Origin: an uncultured Bacteroidales bacterium
GTDB taxonomy: Bacteria; Bacteroidota; Bacteroidia; Bacteroidales; UBA932
Reading direction: 5' to 3'
Length of the DNA: 46,245 nt
Assembly (NCBI GenBank): GCA_934700615.1
Contig: CAKUXR010000026.1
Span: 1 to 46,245, forward strand
The translations under genes were made by a program, and so were the position numbers. The stretch's first letter is position 1; each line of letters begins with the position of its first letter. The notes beneath the pieces were generated by a model. It was not told the origin of the DNA, did not search any database, and saw only the letters and a list, made by a program, of their open reading frames with translations. Of this stretch, positions 34,261-42,266 are shown piece by piece.

Positions 34261-35315
34261 CTTTCTCGAACCAAAGTCTTGTAATTTTTAACATCAGGAA
34301 ATATGTCGGACAAATATCTGTCAATTTCCACGACAGCAGCCCTGGCCTCCGCAACTGTTTCCGGCAATGTCTTCGGACCGGTAGCGGCACCTGCAAGGAA
34401 AACTCCCGGCAATCCGCTGCGCTGTCCTGCCAGAATACCGTCACGCACAGCAAAGAAACCGTCCTCTTCCATAGGCATTTCCAACAGTTTTCCGACTCTC
34501 TTTCCGGCAGCCGAAGGTCTCATTCCGGCCATCAGCACGAGCAGGTCGAGCGTCACTTTCAACGGCTTTCCTGCAACGGTATCCTCAGCTTTCACCAAGA
34601 GGCTTCCATCCACATTTTCAGACACTTCCGCAACACGTCCACGGATAAAGCGCACACTGTAATCCTTCTGCGCACTGAGATAGAGGTCCTCGTAGTGACG
34701 GCCGAACATTCTCAGGTCCATGTAGAAGCAATACACCTGAGCGTCAGGGAATGCCTGTTTCATCTCGCAAGCCTGCTTGACGGCAGTAGCGCAGCAGACC
34801 TTCGAGCATGAACGGCAGCCCGACTTCTCGTCACGCGAGCCGACACAATGCACGAAACCGATTCTTTTAGGTTTGTCAATCCTGGTATCGGAATCAGGAC
34901 CGGCATTGAACCAGGCCTCCAAATCGGCATTGGTAACTACATGGTCATAGATTCCGTATCCGTATTCCTCCTTCTTCTCGGCCGTGAAAAGGTCGAAACC
35001 GCTGGCCACCAGCACAGCGTCAGCAAGCACCGTGATACCATTGGAAAGGATGACATTATACGATTTCTCCAGCCTATTGATGGAGCGTACTTCCGTATCA
35101 GTGAAGCACTTGACGCCATCCATCTGTGCAAGCAGGCCTTTCAGTGTCCCGCGGGCAGAAACTCCGTCAGGGAACAATCTGTCCCAGGACGCAAGATGAC
35201 CGCCAAGCATGGACGACCTTTCTATCAATATGACATTGTACCCCAGTTTCTGAAGTCCTGATGCCGCTTCGAGTCCCGCAGGACCTCCGCCTATAATGAG
35301 AATATTATTTTTCAT
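34254..35315 (-). CDS. HdrA-like FAD-dependent oxidoreductase
   Basis: 353 residues. FAD-binding GGGPAGLEAASG at about 9-20 with the IERSSMLGGHLAS follow-on seen in HdrA. An Fe-S motif FVHCVGSRDEKSG...CRSCSKVCC (Cys157, 167, 170, 174, 175) matches the HdrA cluster-binding loop. It is shorter than methanogen HdrA (about 650) and lacks the extra C-terminal ferredoxin domains, so it is a minimal HdrA. Predicted to move electrons between a soluble donor and the HdrB/HdrC subunits. Next to HdrB-like, 14 nt downstream of it. Confidence 0.88.
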   Translation of the reverse strand: MKNNILIIGGGPAGLEAASGLQKLGYNVILIERSSMLGGHLASWDRLFPDGVSARGTLKGLLAQMDGVKCFTDTEVRSINRLEKSYNVILSNGITVLADAVLVASGFDLFTAEKKEEYGYGIYDHVVTNADLEAWFNAGPDSDTRIDKPKRIGFVHCVGSRDEKSGCRSCSKVCCATAVKQACEMKQAFPDAQVYCFYMDLRMFGRHYEDLYLSAQKDYSVRFIRGRVAEVSENVDGSLLVKAEDTVAGKPLKVTLDLLVLMAGMRPSAAGKRVGKLLEMPMEEDGFFAVRDGILAGQRSGLPGVFLAGAATGPKTLPETVAEARAAVVEIDRYLSDIFPDVKNYKTLVRERW

Positions 35316-35329
35316 AACTATGTTCGTAA

Positions 35330-36394
35330 CTACTTCAAATACATGCAGGACTCAGGTTTTCCGATATCCTTGCCATCCTTGCCGAGGAACTTGCGGGCAG
35401 GGTCATACTCGATGCCCATCTTGTCCAGAAGCGGTTCCGGGCCGACCTGATGGGTCTGAAGGCCCAGATCCCACGGGTCATATCCGAGCACCAGTCCTGC
35501 AACCTCCTCGTAGGTCAGGACAGGAATTCCGTGCCCGTTCTCTCCGTAGGTCTTGCCGGTGGATTCGGCGATGACATACTGCCATCTGTCGAGGAAATAA
35601 GGGCATCCCGGACAGTTGGTGATGATAAGGTCAGGCTGGTACGGCTCCATGCTCTCGAATTTCTTGTGGGTATTGGACAATGAATATCCGCGGTTACCCT
35701 TCACGAGATACTGGCGGAAACCGAATCCGCAGCAGTGACGCCTCTCAGGATAGTCAATGATTTCGCCTCCCCATGCCTCTATCATTCCGACAAGGACATA
35801 AGGATATTCAGCCCCGCCGACACCCTTGGAAGGAAACATCTTGGAATAATGGCAGCCGATATGCTCCACGACGCGGAGAGGGCGACCCGTATGGACATTG
35901 ACAAGTTTATGCTTCGCCTGCGCGGCAATGAGGTTGCGGTATTTGTAGATCAGGTCGCTGGCATGGACGAGGACCTTCGGTTTGGCAAACTCGAGTTTGC
36001 AGGTTTTCCAAAGGTTTTCGCGCACCTTTGCCTCCAGTTCAGGGAACTCGCGCCAAGTCTCCATCGTCTCGCAATAGAGTCCGAAGGAGGTGATGCAGGA
36101 GCAGACATAGTTTTCATAGCCGTTTTTCGCCATCAATGCGAACTGACGGGCTATGATTGTCATCGCCGTTTCCTGCGGGATGGTATCCGAGTGATAGGCA
36201 ATGCCTCCGCATGTCGTATGATGCTCGGTCTCAAATATATCCTTGCCCAGTTCCTGTCTGGTAATCTTCAGGAAAGCCGCCTCGGAAGCCGGAAAAAAAC
36301 TCTGTCTGATGCAACTGCGGACGTAGAAATAGTGATCGTCCGGAATATCTTTCTGGTAGTCTGACCAGATTTTTTGTTTGCCTTCGTAAATCAT
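35330..36394 (-). CDS. HdrB-like CCG-domain protein with altered first CCG motif
   Basis: 354 residues, HdrB family. The second CCG motif is intact: Cys181, Cys221-Cys222-Gly, Cys261-x2-Cys264. The first keeps the spacing but not the residues: Cys28, then Thr61-Cys62-Gly in place of CCG, then Cys98-Ser-Cys100 in place of CxxC. HdrB normally holds two unusual non-cubane clusters for disulfide reduction; only one site looks canonical here, so the reaction may differ. Lies between the larger HdrC-like gene (6-nt gap) and HdrA-like. Confidence 0.86.
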   Translation of the reverse strand: MIYEGKQKIWSDYQKDIPDDHYFYVRSCIRQSFFPASEAAFLKITRQELGKDIFETEHHTTCGGIAYHSDTIPQETAMTIIARQFALMAKNGYENYVCSCITSFGLYCETMETWREFPELEAKVRENLWKTCKLEFAKPKVLVHASDLIYKYRNLIAAQAKHKLVNVHTGRPLRVVEHIGCHYSKMFPSKGVGGAEYPYVLVGMIEAWGGEIIDYPERRHCCGFGFRQYLVKGNRGYSLSNTHKKFESMEPYQPDLIITNCPGCPYFLDRWQYVIAESTGKTYGENGHGIPVLTYEEVAGLVLGYDPWDLGLQTHQVGPEPLLDKMGIEYDPARKFLGKDGKDIGKPESCMYLK

Positions 36395-36400
36395 TGAGGG

Positions 36401-37114
36401 CTATCGGTTTAAGTGTTTCGGATCGCTGTCCGTATATATTTTCTGCATGAATTCTTCTTCGGTAAGGCCCATCTCCGCAGCCTTCCTCAGTCCGGCGGCA
36501 CGTACTTTTTCTATTCTTTCCGTAGCACCGGTCTCGTCGAAGATACGCTTGAGTTCGTCAAGGTCTTCCTGCGGAATACGCCTCATGGCTCCGGGACCGT
36601 CTCCGTCCAGATTTCCGCCAAGCCTTTCGAACACGTCGTCCAGATGTTTTTCCTCCCATTCCCAGACTCTTCCGGCCTCAGGATGTCCCGCGTAATCGAA
36701 ACGGCGCGGATATACACAATAGCCATAGTCCAGGATATTCGCACACAAATCCTTGGTCAGGATGCACTGCTGGCGACCTTTTTCCGACTCCACGAAATAG
36801 CCCAATTCGATGGAAAGGTTCCTCAATGCCATTACAATGAGGCCGGGTGCATTCTTGCGCGGACATCTCGTCACGCAGCTCATGCACTCGCCGCAATACC
36901 AGATGGTTTCACTCTTCAGCAGTTTCTCGATTTCTTCATCGTCCTTGCTCTGGACGATGTCCACGATCTTGCGCGGATCATATCGATAGAACTCGGCCGC
37001 AGGACAGATGGCCGTGCAGGTACCGCAGTTGATACATGCATTCAGGCCTTCCTTCAAGCGGTAGTCCTTCATAAGGAGGTCATACAATCGTCCCATTCTG
37101 TTCTGTTTAGTCAA
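36401..37114 (-). CDS. HdrC-like 4Fe-4S dicluster protein (large), first gene of the Hdr-like operon
   Basis: 237 residues. Two [4Fe-4S] motifs at Cys27-30-33-37 and Cys74-77-80-84, as in HdrC, followed by a long charged helical C-terminal tail (about 130-237) absent from the small HdrC-like protein in the same operon. It is soluble. Together the cluster encodes HdrC-HdrB-HdrA-HdrC'-HdrED, which suggests a complex that exchanges electrons between a cytosolic donor and the quinone pool (inference). Confidence 0.87.
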   Translation of the reverse strand: MTKQNRMGRLYDLLMKDYRLKEGLNACINCGTCTAICPAAEFYRYDPRKIVDIVQSKDDEEIEKLLKSETIWYCGECMSCVTRCPRKNAPGLIVMALRNLSIELGYFVESEKGRQQCILTKDLCANILDYGYCVYPRRFDYAGHPEAGRVWEWEEKHLDDVFERLGGNLDGDGPGAMRRIPQEDLDELKRIFDETGATERIEKVRAAGLRKAAEMGLTEEEFMQKIYTDSDPKHLNR

Positions 37115-37256
37115 TTACTTCTCGCCAAAGTCTCCGTTCAAGGCTTCGGTCAATGCCAATCTCCGTTGCCGGGACAAGGCGATTACACAAGGGGAAGACC
37201 ATTCTGCGACAGGTTCAGTACACGCACTTGGTCAGACAAAGTGTCCCCGATAAAGA

Positions 37257-37288
37257 CAAAGATATGATTTTTCACGTAAAGTGCCAAA
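37257..37288 (-). promoter_or_regulatory. Promoter of the Hdr-like operon
   Basis: Minus strand: TTTG (37285-37288), 20-nt spacer, TATCTTTG (37257-37264), a full consensus match. The leader to the first ATG is about 140 nt. Confidence 0.78.
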
Positions 37289-37339
37289 GCACAGGACATT
37301 CGCACCTGACATCCATATCACCCGCAATTTCCCCTGCAA

Positions 37340-37375
37340 TTTGGATAATTCATCCTAATTGCTTAAATTTAAGCA
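37340..37375 (+). promoter_or_regulatory. Rubredoxin promoter with a 16-bp palindrome over the -7 box
   Basis: TTTG (37340-37343), 20-nt spacer, TAAATTTA (37364-37371; one base off TAnnTTTG). The perfect palindrome TGCTTAAATTTAAGCA (37360-37375) covers the -7 box and ends 23 nt before the ATG, a natural place for a repressor. Confidence 0.55.
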
Positions 37376-37398
37376 CATTAACAATAATCAAATCCATT

Positions 37399-37578
37399 AT
37401 GGCTAAAGAACAGATGAAGTACGAATGCCTCAGATGCGGATGGATTTACGATCCGGCTGAGGGAGATCCCGACAGCGGGATAAAACCGGGGACTCCTTTC
37501 AAGGACATCCCTAACTCATGGAAATGCCCGGTCTGCGGAGCCCAGAAATCAGATTTCGCTCCATATCCTGAAGACTAG
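37399..37578 (+). CDS. Rubredoxin
   Basis: 59 residues from the ATG at 37399; the frame is open further upstream but only this part is rubredoxin. Two Cys-x2-Cys pairs hold the single iron: YECLRCGW (Cys10, Cys13) and WKCPVCG (Cys43, Cys46). The central YDPAEGDPDSGIKPGTPF is classic. Small soluble one-electron carrier, often feeding oxygen or peroxide reductases. Divergent from the Hdr-like operon with 284 nt between starts, so the two may share electrons or regulation (inference). Confidence 0.95.
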   Translation: MAKEQMKYECLRCGWIYDPAEGDPDSGIKPGTPFKDIPNSWKCPVCGAQKSDFAPYPED

Positions 37579-37586
37579 CGGCCCAG

Positions 37587-37605
37587 TCCCGGAAGCGGGA
37601 ATCTT
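37587..37605 (+). terminator. Possible terminator after rubredoxin
   Basis: TCCCG/CGGGA stem with a GAAG tetraloop, followed by ATCTTT. Short stem and weak T-run make it tentative. Confidence 0.35.
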
Positions 37606-37619
37606 TCACACCCTCCACA

Positions 37620-38663
37620 TCAACGTTCCTTCACGACGACGGCGTATTTTGTGGAGGGAGTAATTTTTGTCAATGCCAACAGATATGACGACCTGCGGGA
37701 ATAGAGTTCGCCCTCACGCGGAGAAAACTCCACTGTCATGACATAACGCCCGTCCCCGAAATCACGCCCGAGACGCCTGTAAACCCGATTCGCCAGAAGC
37801 CCCATCGTCATACGGACATTGATTTCGACCACCGGCGCAAGCCGGAAAGAAGATTGTCCCGACTCCCGATAAATGAACATATCGACGCCGACGAAACCGG
37901 AATACCGGCCCGAAAATTCCCGCTCCAGGAATAAGGTCAATGCTGCTTTGACATTGACAATCAATGCCTCCGGCACGTATCCGGAGAGTTCGGAAAGTAT
38001 ATGCGCGTCATCGGAAAGGACATTTCCCTTGTAGATTCCGTTATCATTGAAAAACAAGGAATACCCTTCGAAGTTTACGGAATTTCCCCCATCTTCCGAA
38101 GGTCCCACATGGAACAGCATGGCAAAATCCTGCACGACTTCGAGACGCTTTTCCACCATGAGACTCCCCTGCCTGGCGATGATGTTCTTGCACCAGCCCA
38201 AATCACTGGCAGACAGTTCTCCACGTCTGGCCCATCTGAGACCCTTGCCGCTGCCCGAGAGCGGAGCCTTGAAAACGGCATCGGAAAACTCATCCACAGC
38301 CGAGACTGCATCCTCCACACTGAAGACCTCTTTCACGAAGCCGTCCGGCCTCAACAGGGGATTCGGCACATTGGCATTGACAAAAACCCCGGCGGCAGCC
38401 GCAATTCCTCTGCGCGACAGCCGGCGGATTTCATCGAGCGCCTCGTCCGAAGGCAGGGACGACACTGGAACTCCCTGTCTTACAAGACGTTGCTTAAGAA
38501 CGGCATCCCAGCCCCACGGGACTGTTTCTCCATCGCCTGCCTTCTGGATATATGAAGTGAGTCCGGCACAATCCCTGCCGAATTCCAATGCGGAAAACGG
38601 CGGCACGAAGTTCGCGTCACCGTTGGCCATACACAAGTCGTGTTCCGGATTGAAAATATTCAT
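37620..38663 (-). CDS. ATP-grasp-like protein of unknown role
   Basis: 347 residues; no exact family name is recognised. It opens MNIFNPEHDLCMANGDANF, a start seen in conserved Bacteroidetes proteins (from memory, not searched). ATP-grasp-like features: FKAPLSGSGKGLRWA (about 130-145, resembling the glycine-rich lysine loop), a middle SLMVEKRLEVVQDFAMLF strand pair, and a C-terminal PVVEINVRMTMG (about 277-288), like the metal-binding E-x-N-x-R of ATP-grasp enzymes. Such proteins ligate a carboxylate to an amine or thiol. Its start overlaps the stop of the SEL1 gene by ATGA. Confidence 0.7.
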   Translation of the reverse strand: MNIFNPEHDLCMANGDANFVPPFSALEFGRDCAGLTSYIQKAGDGETVPWGWDAVLKQRLVRQGVPVSSLPSDEALDEIRRLSRRGIAAAAGVFVNANVPNPLLRPDGFVKEVFSVEDAVSAVDEFSDAVFKAPLSGSGKGLRWARRGELSASDLGWCKNIIARQGSLMVEKRLEVVQDFAMLFHVGPSEDGGNSVNFEGYSLFFNDNGIYKGNVLSDDAHILSELSGYVPEALIVNVKAALTLFLEREFSGRYSGFVGVDMFIYRESGQSSFRLAPVVEINVRMTMGLLANRVYRRLGRDFGDGRYVMTVEFSPREGELYSRRSSYLLALTKITPSTKYAVVVKER

Positions 38664-39418
38664 CGGTAATTAATCAAGGCTTCCACTTCGGCCTCACTCC
38701 TAAGAGAGGATTTGTCCGGAGACAGGTAATCATCCGCGAAATCCTTTCCCTGGTCGGAGACTTTCTTGAAGTACTGATAAGCCATATCCTTGTCTTTCGG
38801 CACACATTCACCCCAGAAGTAGCACTTGCCCAACTCATTGAGGCAACGCGAGTTGGACTGTCCTTCCCGCCATATTTCCATAGCTTTCGGGATGTTTGCC
38901 TCATAACCTGCTCCGCCGAAACGGTATGCCAGCCCCATCCAATAATAACTGCCCGGCTCTCCAAGTTCGTAGGCCTTGCTGAAATACTCGTAAGCCTTTT
39001 TCTCATTGGTCCTTACGCCCTTGCCCTGGACATAACACTCGCCCAAAAGTCTGATGCAGGAGGCATCCCCGAGGTCAGCCCCCGACTTGAACCATTTCGC
39101 GGCAATACGATAGTTCGGGACAATCCCGAGACCATAGAAATATGCCTTCCCCAGAATTCGCATCGCTTTCACGAAACCGAGTCTTGCAGTCCTTTCGCAC
39201 CACAGATAAGCCTCGTGATATTTCTCATTGTTCTTGCAGTCAACATATACATTCCACGCGGCTTCGGCCTTCTTTTCAGGGTCTGTCTCTTGTTCGTAAG
39301 CCAGCTTAAAGAGATGCAGTGCAAGTTCCCGCTGGCCCTTTGCAGTAGCATCCCAAGCCATCTTGAGATAAGATTTCTTGACAGGAAGCCTGACGAGCAT
39401 TTTCTTCAGTATTGACAT
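38660..39418 (-). CDS. SEL1-like (TPR-type) repeat protein
   Basis: 252 residues made mostly of SEL1-like helical repeats of about 36 residues, visible as LGKAYFYGLGIVPNYRIAAKWF, LLGECYVQGKGVRTNEKKAYEYF, WMGLAYRFGGAGYEANIPKAMEIW and ELGKCYFWGECVPKDKDMAYQYF. No signal peptide or membrane segment, so cytosolic. Such repeats usually serve as protein-binding scaffolds. Co-transcribed with the ATP-grasp-like gene, perhaps as partner. Confidence 0.85.
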   Translation of the reverse strand: MSILKKMLVRLPVKKSYLKMAWDATAKGQRELALHLFKLAYEQETDPEKKAEAAWNVYVDCKNNEKYHEAYLWCERTARLGFVKAMRILGKAYFYGLGIVPNYRIAAKWFKSGADLGDASCIRLLGECYVQGKGVRTNEKKAYEYFSKAYELGEPGSYYWMGLAYRFGGAGYEANIPKAMEIWREGQSNSRCLNELGKCYFWGECVPKDKDMAYQYFKKVSDQGKDFADDYLSPDKSSLRSEAEVEALINYR

Positions 39419-39447
39419 GGCTATAGCATTTTAGGGTGTTATCAAGA

Positions 39448-39478
39448 CAAATATACAAAAAAATCAGCCCGCTGCAAA
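39448..39478 (-). promoter_or_regulatory. Promoter of the SEL1/ATP-grasp unit
   Basis: Minus strand: TTTG (39475-39478), 19-nt spacer, TATATTTG (39448-39455), 30 nt before the ATG. The -33 box falls at the edge of the loop of the preceding gene's terminator. Confidence 0.75.
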
Positions 39479-39500
39479 CTGATTGGAGTGCGCAACGGGC
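39456..39500 (-). terminator. Rho-independent terminator of the purine permease gene
   Basis: Minus strand: GCCCGTTGC (39492-39500) pairs with GCAGCGGGC (39467-39475), 9 bp with one G-T pair, followed by TGA and seven T's. It ends the SLC13-porin-apt-Tsx-permease run. Confidence 0.8.
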
Positions 39501-39521
39501 CGAATATCGAACTGTACGTTA

Positions 39522-40832
39522 TTATCTCATAAGTACGTATCTCAGGACGAAGAGAACCGCAAGTATCCACATCGTAACTGAAACCTTCTTGAATTTGCCT
39601 GTGAGGGCATTGATCACTACGTATGAAATCATACCTAGCATGATTCCGTCGGAAATGCTGTATGCGAGAGGCATGAGCAGCATTGTCACGAAGGCAGGGA
39701 TAGCCTCGGAATAGTCCTCCCAGTCGATTTCCTTGACAGGAGCGGCCATCATCACACCTACGATGAAGAGGACCGGGCCTGTAGCAGCGCCGGGGATGGC
39801 GAGGAACAGAGGCGAGAACAGAAGGGCGATTGCAAAGCATACGGCGATCGTGAATGAAGTCAAGCCTGTGCGGCCGCCTTCTGAAACGCCGGAAGCACTC
39901 TCGATGTATGTTGTGGTAGTACTGGTACCGAACATGGCACCGGCTACAGTAGCCACGGCATCGGCCATGAGCACCTTGTTGATGCCGTCCACATTGCCTT
40001 TCTCATCGACCATTCCGGACTTTACGGACACACCAACAACAGTTCCGATGGTGTCGAACATGTCAATGAAGAGGAAGGTGAACACAATGGCAACCATGTC
40101 CCACGAGAAAATCTGAGACCATTCGAACTGGCAGAAAATCGAGGAAATGGAAGGAGGTGTAGAAAGAAGGCCGTTGAAATGGGTAACACCCATAGGTATG
40201 CCGATGATTGTGGTCACAAGGATACCGAGAAGCATTCCTCCGCGGACCTTGAGGATAACCAGGACAGAGGTAAGCAGGAGTCCGATTATGGCCAGGATGG
40301 ATGTGCTGTCCGAAAGCGGGCCGAGAGTTACTGAGGTCGAGTCACTGCTGACGATGATACCGGCAGACTTGAGGCCGATGAAAGCAATGTAGAGACCGAT
40401 ACCTGCACCAATTGCACGCTTCAGGTTCATCGGAATCGCATCCACGATAAGCTTGCGCACATTGGTAATTGTCAAAAGGATGAAAAGAACACCTTCAAGG
40501 AAGATCGCTGTCAATGCCATCTGCCATGAGTGTCCCATTCCGAGACAGACTGTAAACACGAAGAAAGCATTGAGGCCCATTCCCGGAGCGAGTCCGAAAG
40601 GCTTCTTGGCATAGATGGACATTACCAGACAGCCGACGATGGCTGCGAGTGCGGTAGCAGTAAATACTGCGTCTGTAGGCATTCCCTGAGCAGCAAGCGC
40701 CCCGAAAATACTAGGATTGACGGCAAGGATATATGCCATCGTGAGGAATGTGGTGATTCCCGCGATAATCTCGGTACGGATGCTGTGCTTTGCAGGATCC
40801 ATACCGAAAGTCTTCTGTATGAATGAGTTCAT
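39522..40832 (-). CDS. AzgA-type (NCS2) adenine/guanine/hypoxanthine permease
   Basis: 436 residues with about 12-14 membrane segments. Characteristic of the AzgA/GhxP branch: TEIIAGITTFLTMAYILAVNP, APGMGLNAFFVFTVCL, GAGIGLYIAFIGLKSAGI and a C-terminal half with FIDMFDTIGTVVGVS and GTSTTTTYIESASGVSEGGRTGLTS. Proton-linked uptake of purine bases. Downstream of apt and a Tsx-like channel; together they cover outer-membrane entry, inner-membrane uptake and phosphoribosylation of purine bases. Confidence 0.92.
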   Translation of the reverse strand: MNSFIQKTFGMDPAKHSIRTEIIAGITTFLTMAYILAVNPSIFGALAAQGMPTDAVFTATALAAIVGCLVMSIYAKKPFGLAPGMGLNAFFVFTVCLGMGHSWQMALTAIFLEGVLFILLTITNVRKLIVDAIPMNLKRAIGAGIGLYIAFIGLKSAGIIVSSDSTSVTLGPLSDSTSILAIIGLLLTSVLVILKVRGGMLLGILVTTIIGIPMGVTHFNGLLSTPPSISSIFCQFEWSQIFSWDMVAIVFTFLFIDMFDTIGTVVGVSVKSGMVDEKGNVDGINKVLMADAVATVAGAMFGTSTTTTYIESASGVSEGGRTGLTSFTIAVCFAIALLFSPLFLAIPGAATGPVLFIVGVMMAAPVKEIDWEDYSEAIPAFVTMLLMPLAYSISDGIMLGMISYVVINALTGKFKKVSVTMWILAVLFVLRYVLMR

Positions 40833-40845
40833 TGTCTGTCAATGA

Positions 40846-41628
40846 TTAGAATACCCATTTTACACCGAGACATGGACGGCACCAGAAACCGCTGCCTGAA
40901 CCGAAGTCATAAGAGAGCTCGATTTCGGTACCGACATTTAGGTTGTCCACGCCGAAGTGCTGTCCGACAGCATACCAGAGCTGAGGCTCGGTGATGAACA
41001 CGATATCGGAAGTCTTCCAGGTATCCATCTTGAAGTTGCCGTCTCCGTCGATCTTCGCTACTGAGTGGTTCTGCCACCAGAAATCAGCAAAGCCGCTGAA
41101 TCTGAGGCCTTTGACATTGAAAAGATCCTGCATGCCCCAAACGGCAGTGAACTGCATAGGCACCTTGCTGTGAGGTCTGCTTCCGTCGGTAGCCTTGTCA
41201 TAGACGATATACTTGCCGAGAACCTTGAGGTTCAATGTGTTCTTGAAATCTTTGCTGTGGATGAACCAGTCGAGACCTCCGAGGAAGGCGTGGTTGATGT
41301 TATATGCGCTATATACACCGCCGTTGTACTCCACATGAAGGCTGAGAGGAGCGAGTTTGCTGTCCTGCCAGAAATTCAGGCAGCGTGCAATCTCGAAATA
41401 GGTTCCGCATGGCGCTTTGTTGCCATCCTCCTTTTTTGCCTTGTAGTCATAATCAATGAAGAAGAATGTGTTACCCCATTTGTCCCCATAGAAGCCTTCA
41501 AGGGTGGTGGTAACTTGTTTACGATCACGGCCGAAGTCGTAAAAGATCTGGAGGTTAGTCTGCGCTTTCGCCATCTGCGAGAACGCCATCAGTGCTACAA
41601 CAGCAGCAAAAAAGGTTTTTTTTAACAT
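40846..41628 (-). CDS. Tsx-like outer-membrane channel (DUF5020 family)
   Basis: 260 residues from the ATG at 41628 (MLKKTFFAAVVALMAFSQMAKAQ, a signal peptide). A start 51 nt upstream would break the signal and is rejected. The mature part is beta-barrel-like with alternating aromatic residues (TNLQIFYDFGRDRKQVTTTLEGF, WGNTFFFIDYDY) and ends in Phe, as outer-membrane proteins do. The family is related to Tsx, the nucleoside channel. Adjacent to a purine permease and apt, which fits nucleoside or base entry. Confidence 0.82.
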   Translation of the reverse strand: MLKKTFFAAVVALMAFSQMAKAQTNLQIFYDFGRDRKQVTTTLEGFYGDKWGNTFFFIDYDYKAKKEDGNKAPCGTYFEIARCLNFWQDSKLAPLSLHVEYNGGVYSAYNINHAFLGGLDWFIHSKDFKNTLNLKVLGKYIVYDKATDGSRPHSKVPMQFTAVWGMQDLFNVKGLRFSGFADFWWQNHSVAKIDGDGNFKMDTWKTSDIVFITEPQLWYAVGQHFGVDNLNVGTEIELSYDFGSGSGFWCRPCLGVKWVF

Positions 41629-41737
41629 AAGGTTGTTTGTATGAATTGATAAGTAATCCGTCATTGGCGGCAAATCCACTCCAGCGCCCCGGAATGATTT
41701 GAGGCTGACCGTGATACAACTCCAGCCAGCCCCTAAA

Positions 41738-42262
41738 CTATAATTTCAACAAAGCAGTTGTCTCAATATCAGACGGCATCGCCGACATTCCGTCACATTC
41801 TGCCAACTCTATTATGAAGTTCGCGTAAATCGCCTTCGGCGAGAATCTGCGTATGAGGTTCAATGCTGCCACGGCAGTACCGCCTGTCGCCAGCAGATCG
41901 TCATGCAGCAGAACCACATCGTCCGAAGTCAATGCATCTGTATGTATTTCAAGAGTATCTGTTCCGTACTCCTTCATATATTCCTCAGAATATGTGTCGC
42001 AAGGGAGTTTCCCGGGTTTCCGGATTGTGACGAAACCCGCGCCCAATCTGTAGGCCAATGCCGCACCCAGAATGAAGCCACGGGATTCGAGACCGGCAAC
42101 CTTAGTGATGCCCTTGTCCTTATAAAGTTCATAAATGGCATCTACAGCTTCCCTGAAGGCATCTGCATTATTGAACAATGTCGTGACATCCCTGAAGAGG
42201 ATGCCTTTTTTCGGGAAATCCGGAATCGACCGGATACTGGTAATCAGAAGTTCCTTGTCCAT
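41738..42262 (-). CDS. apt: Adenine phosphoribosyltransferase
   Basis: 174 residues; adenine + PRPP to AMP. Substrate-specific segment SIPDFPKKGILFRDVTTLF, GLESRGFILGAALA, GFVTIRKPGKLP, and the PRPP motif VVLLHDDLLATGGTA (about 116-130). Cytosolic. Only 4 nt separate it from the porin gene, and 109 nt from the Tsx-like gene. Confidence 0.96.
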   Translation of the reverse strand: MDKELLITSIRSIPDFPKKGILFRDVTTLFNNADAFREAVDAIYELYKDKGITKVAGLESRGFILGAALAYRLGAGFVTIRKPGKLPCDTYSEEYMKEYGTDTLEIHTDALTSDDVVLLHDDLLATGGTAVAALNLIRRFSPKAIYANFIIELAECDGMSAMPSDIETTALLKL

Positions 42263-42266
42263 CAGA

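Noticed and set aside
41629..41737. Stem GGCTGGC/GTCAGCC after apt as a terminator
   Set aside because: It has a wobble pair, a long loop and no T-run, so a terminator splitting apt from the Tsx-like gene is not supported.
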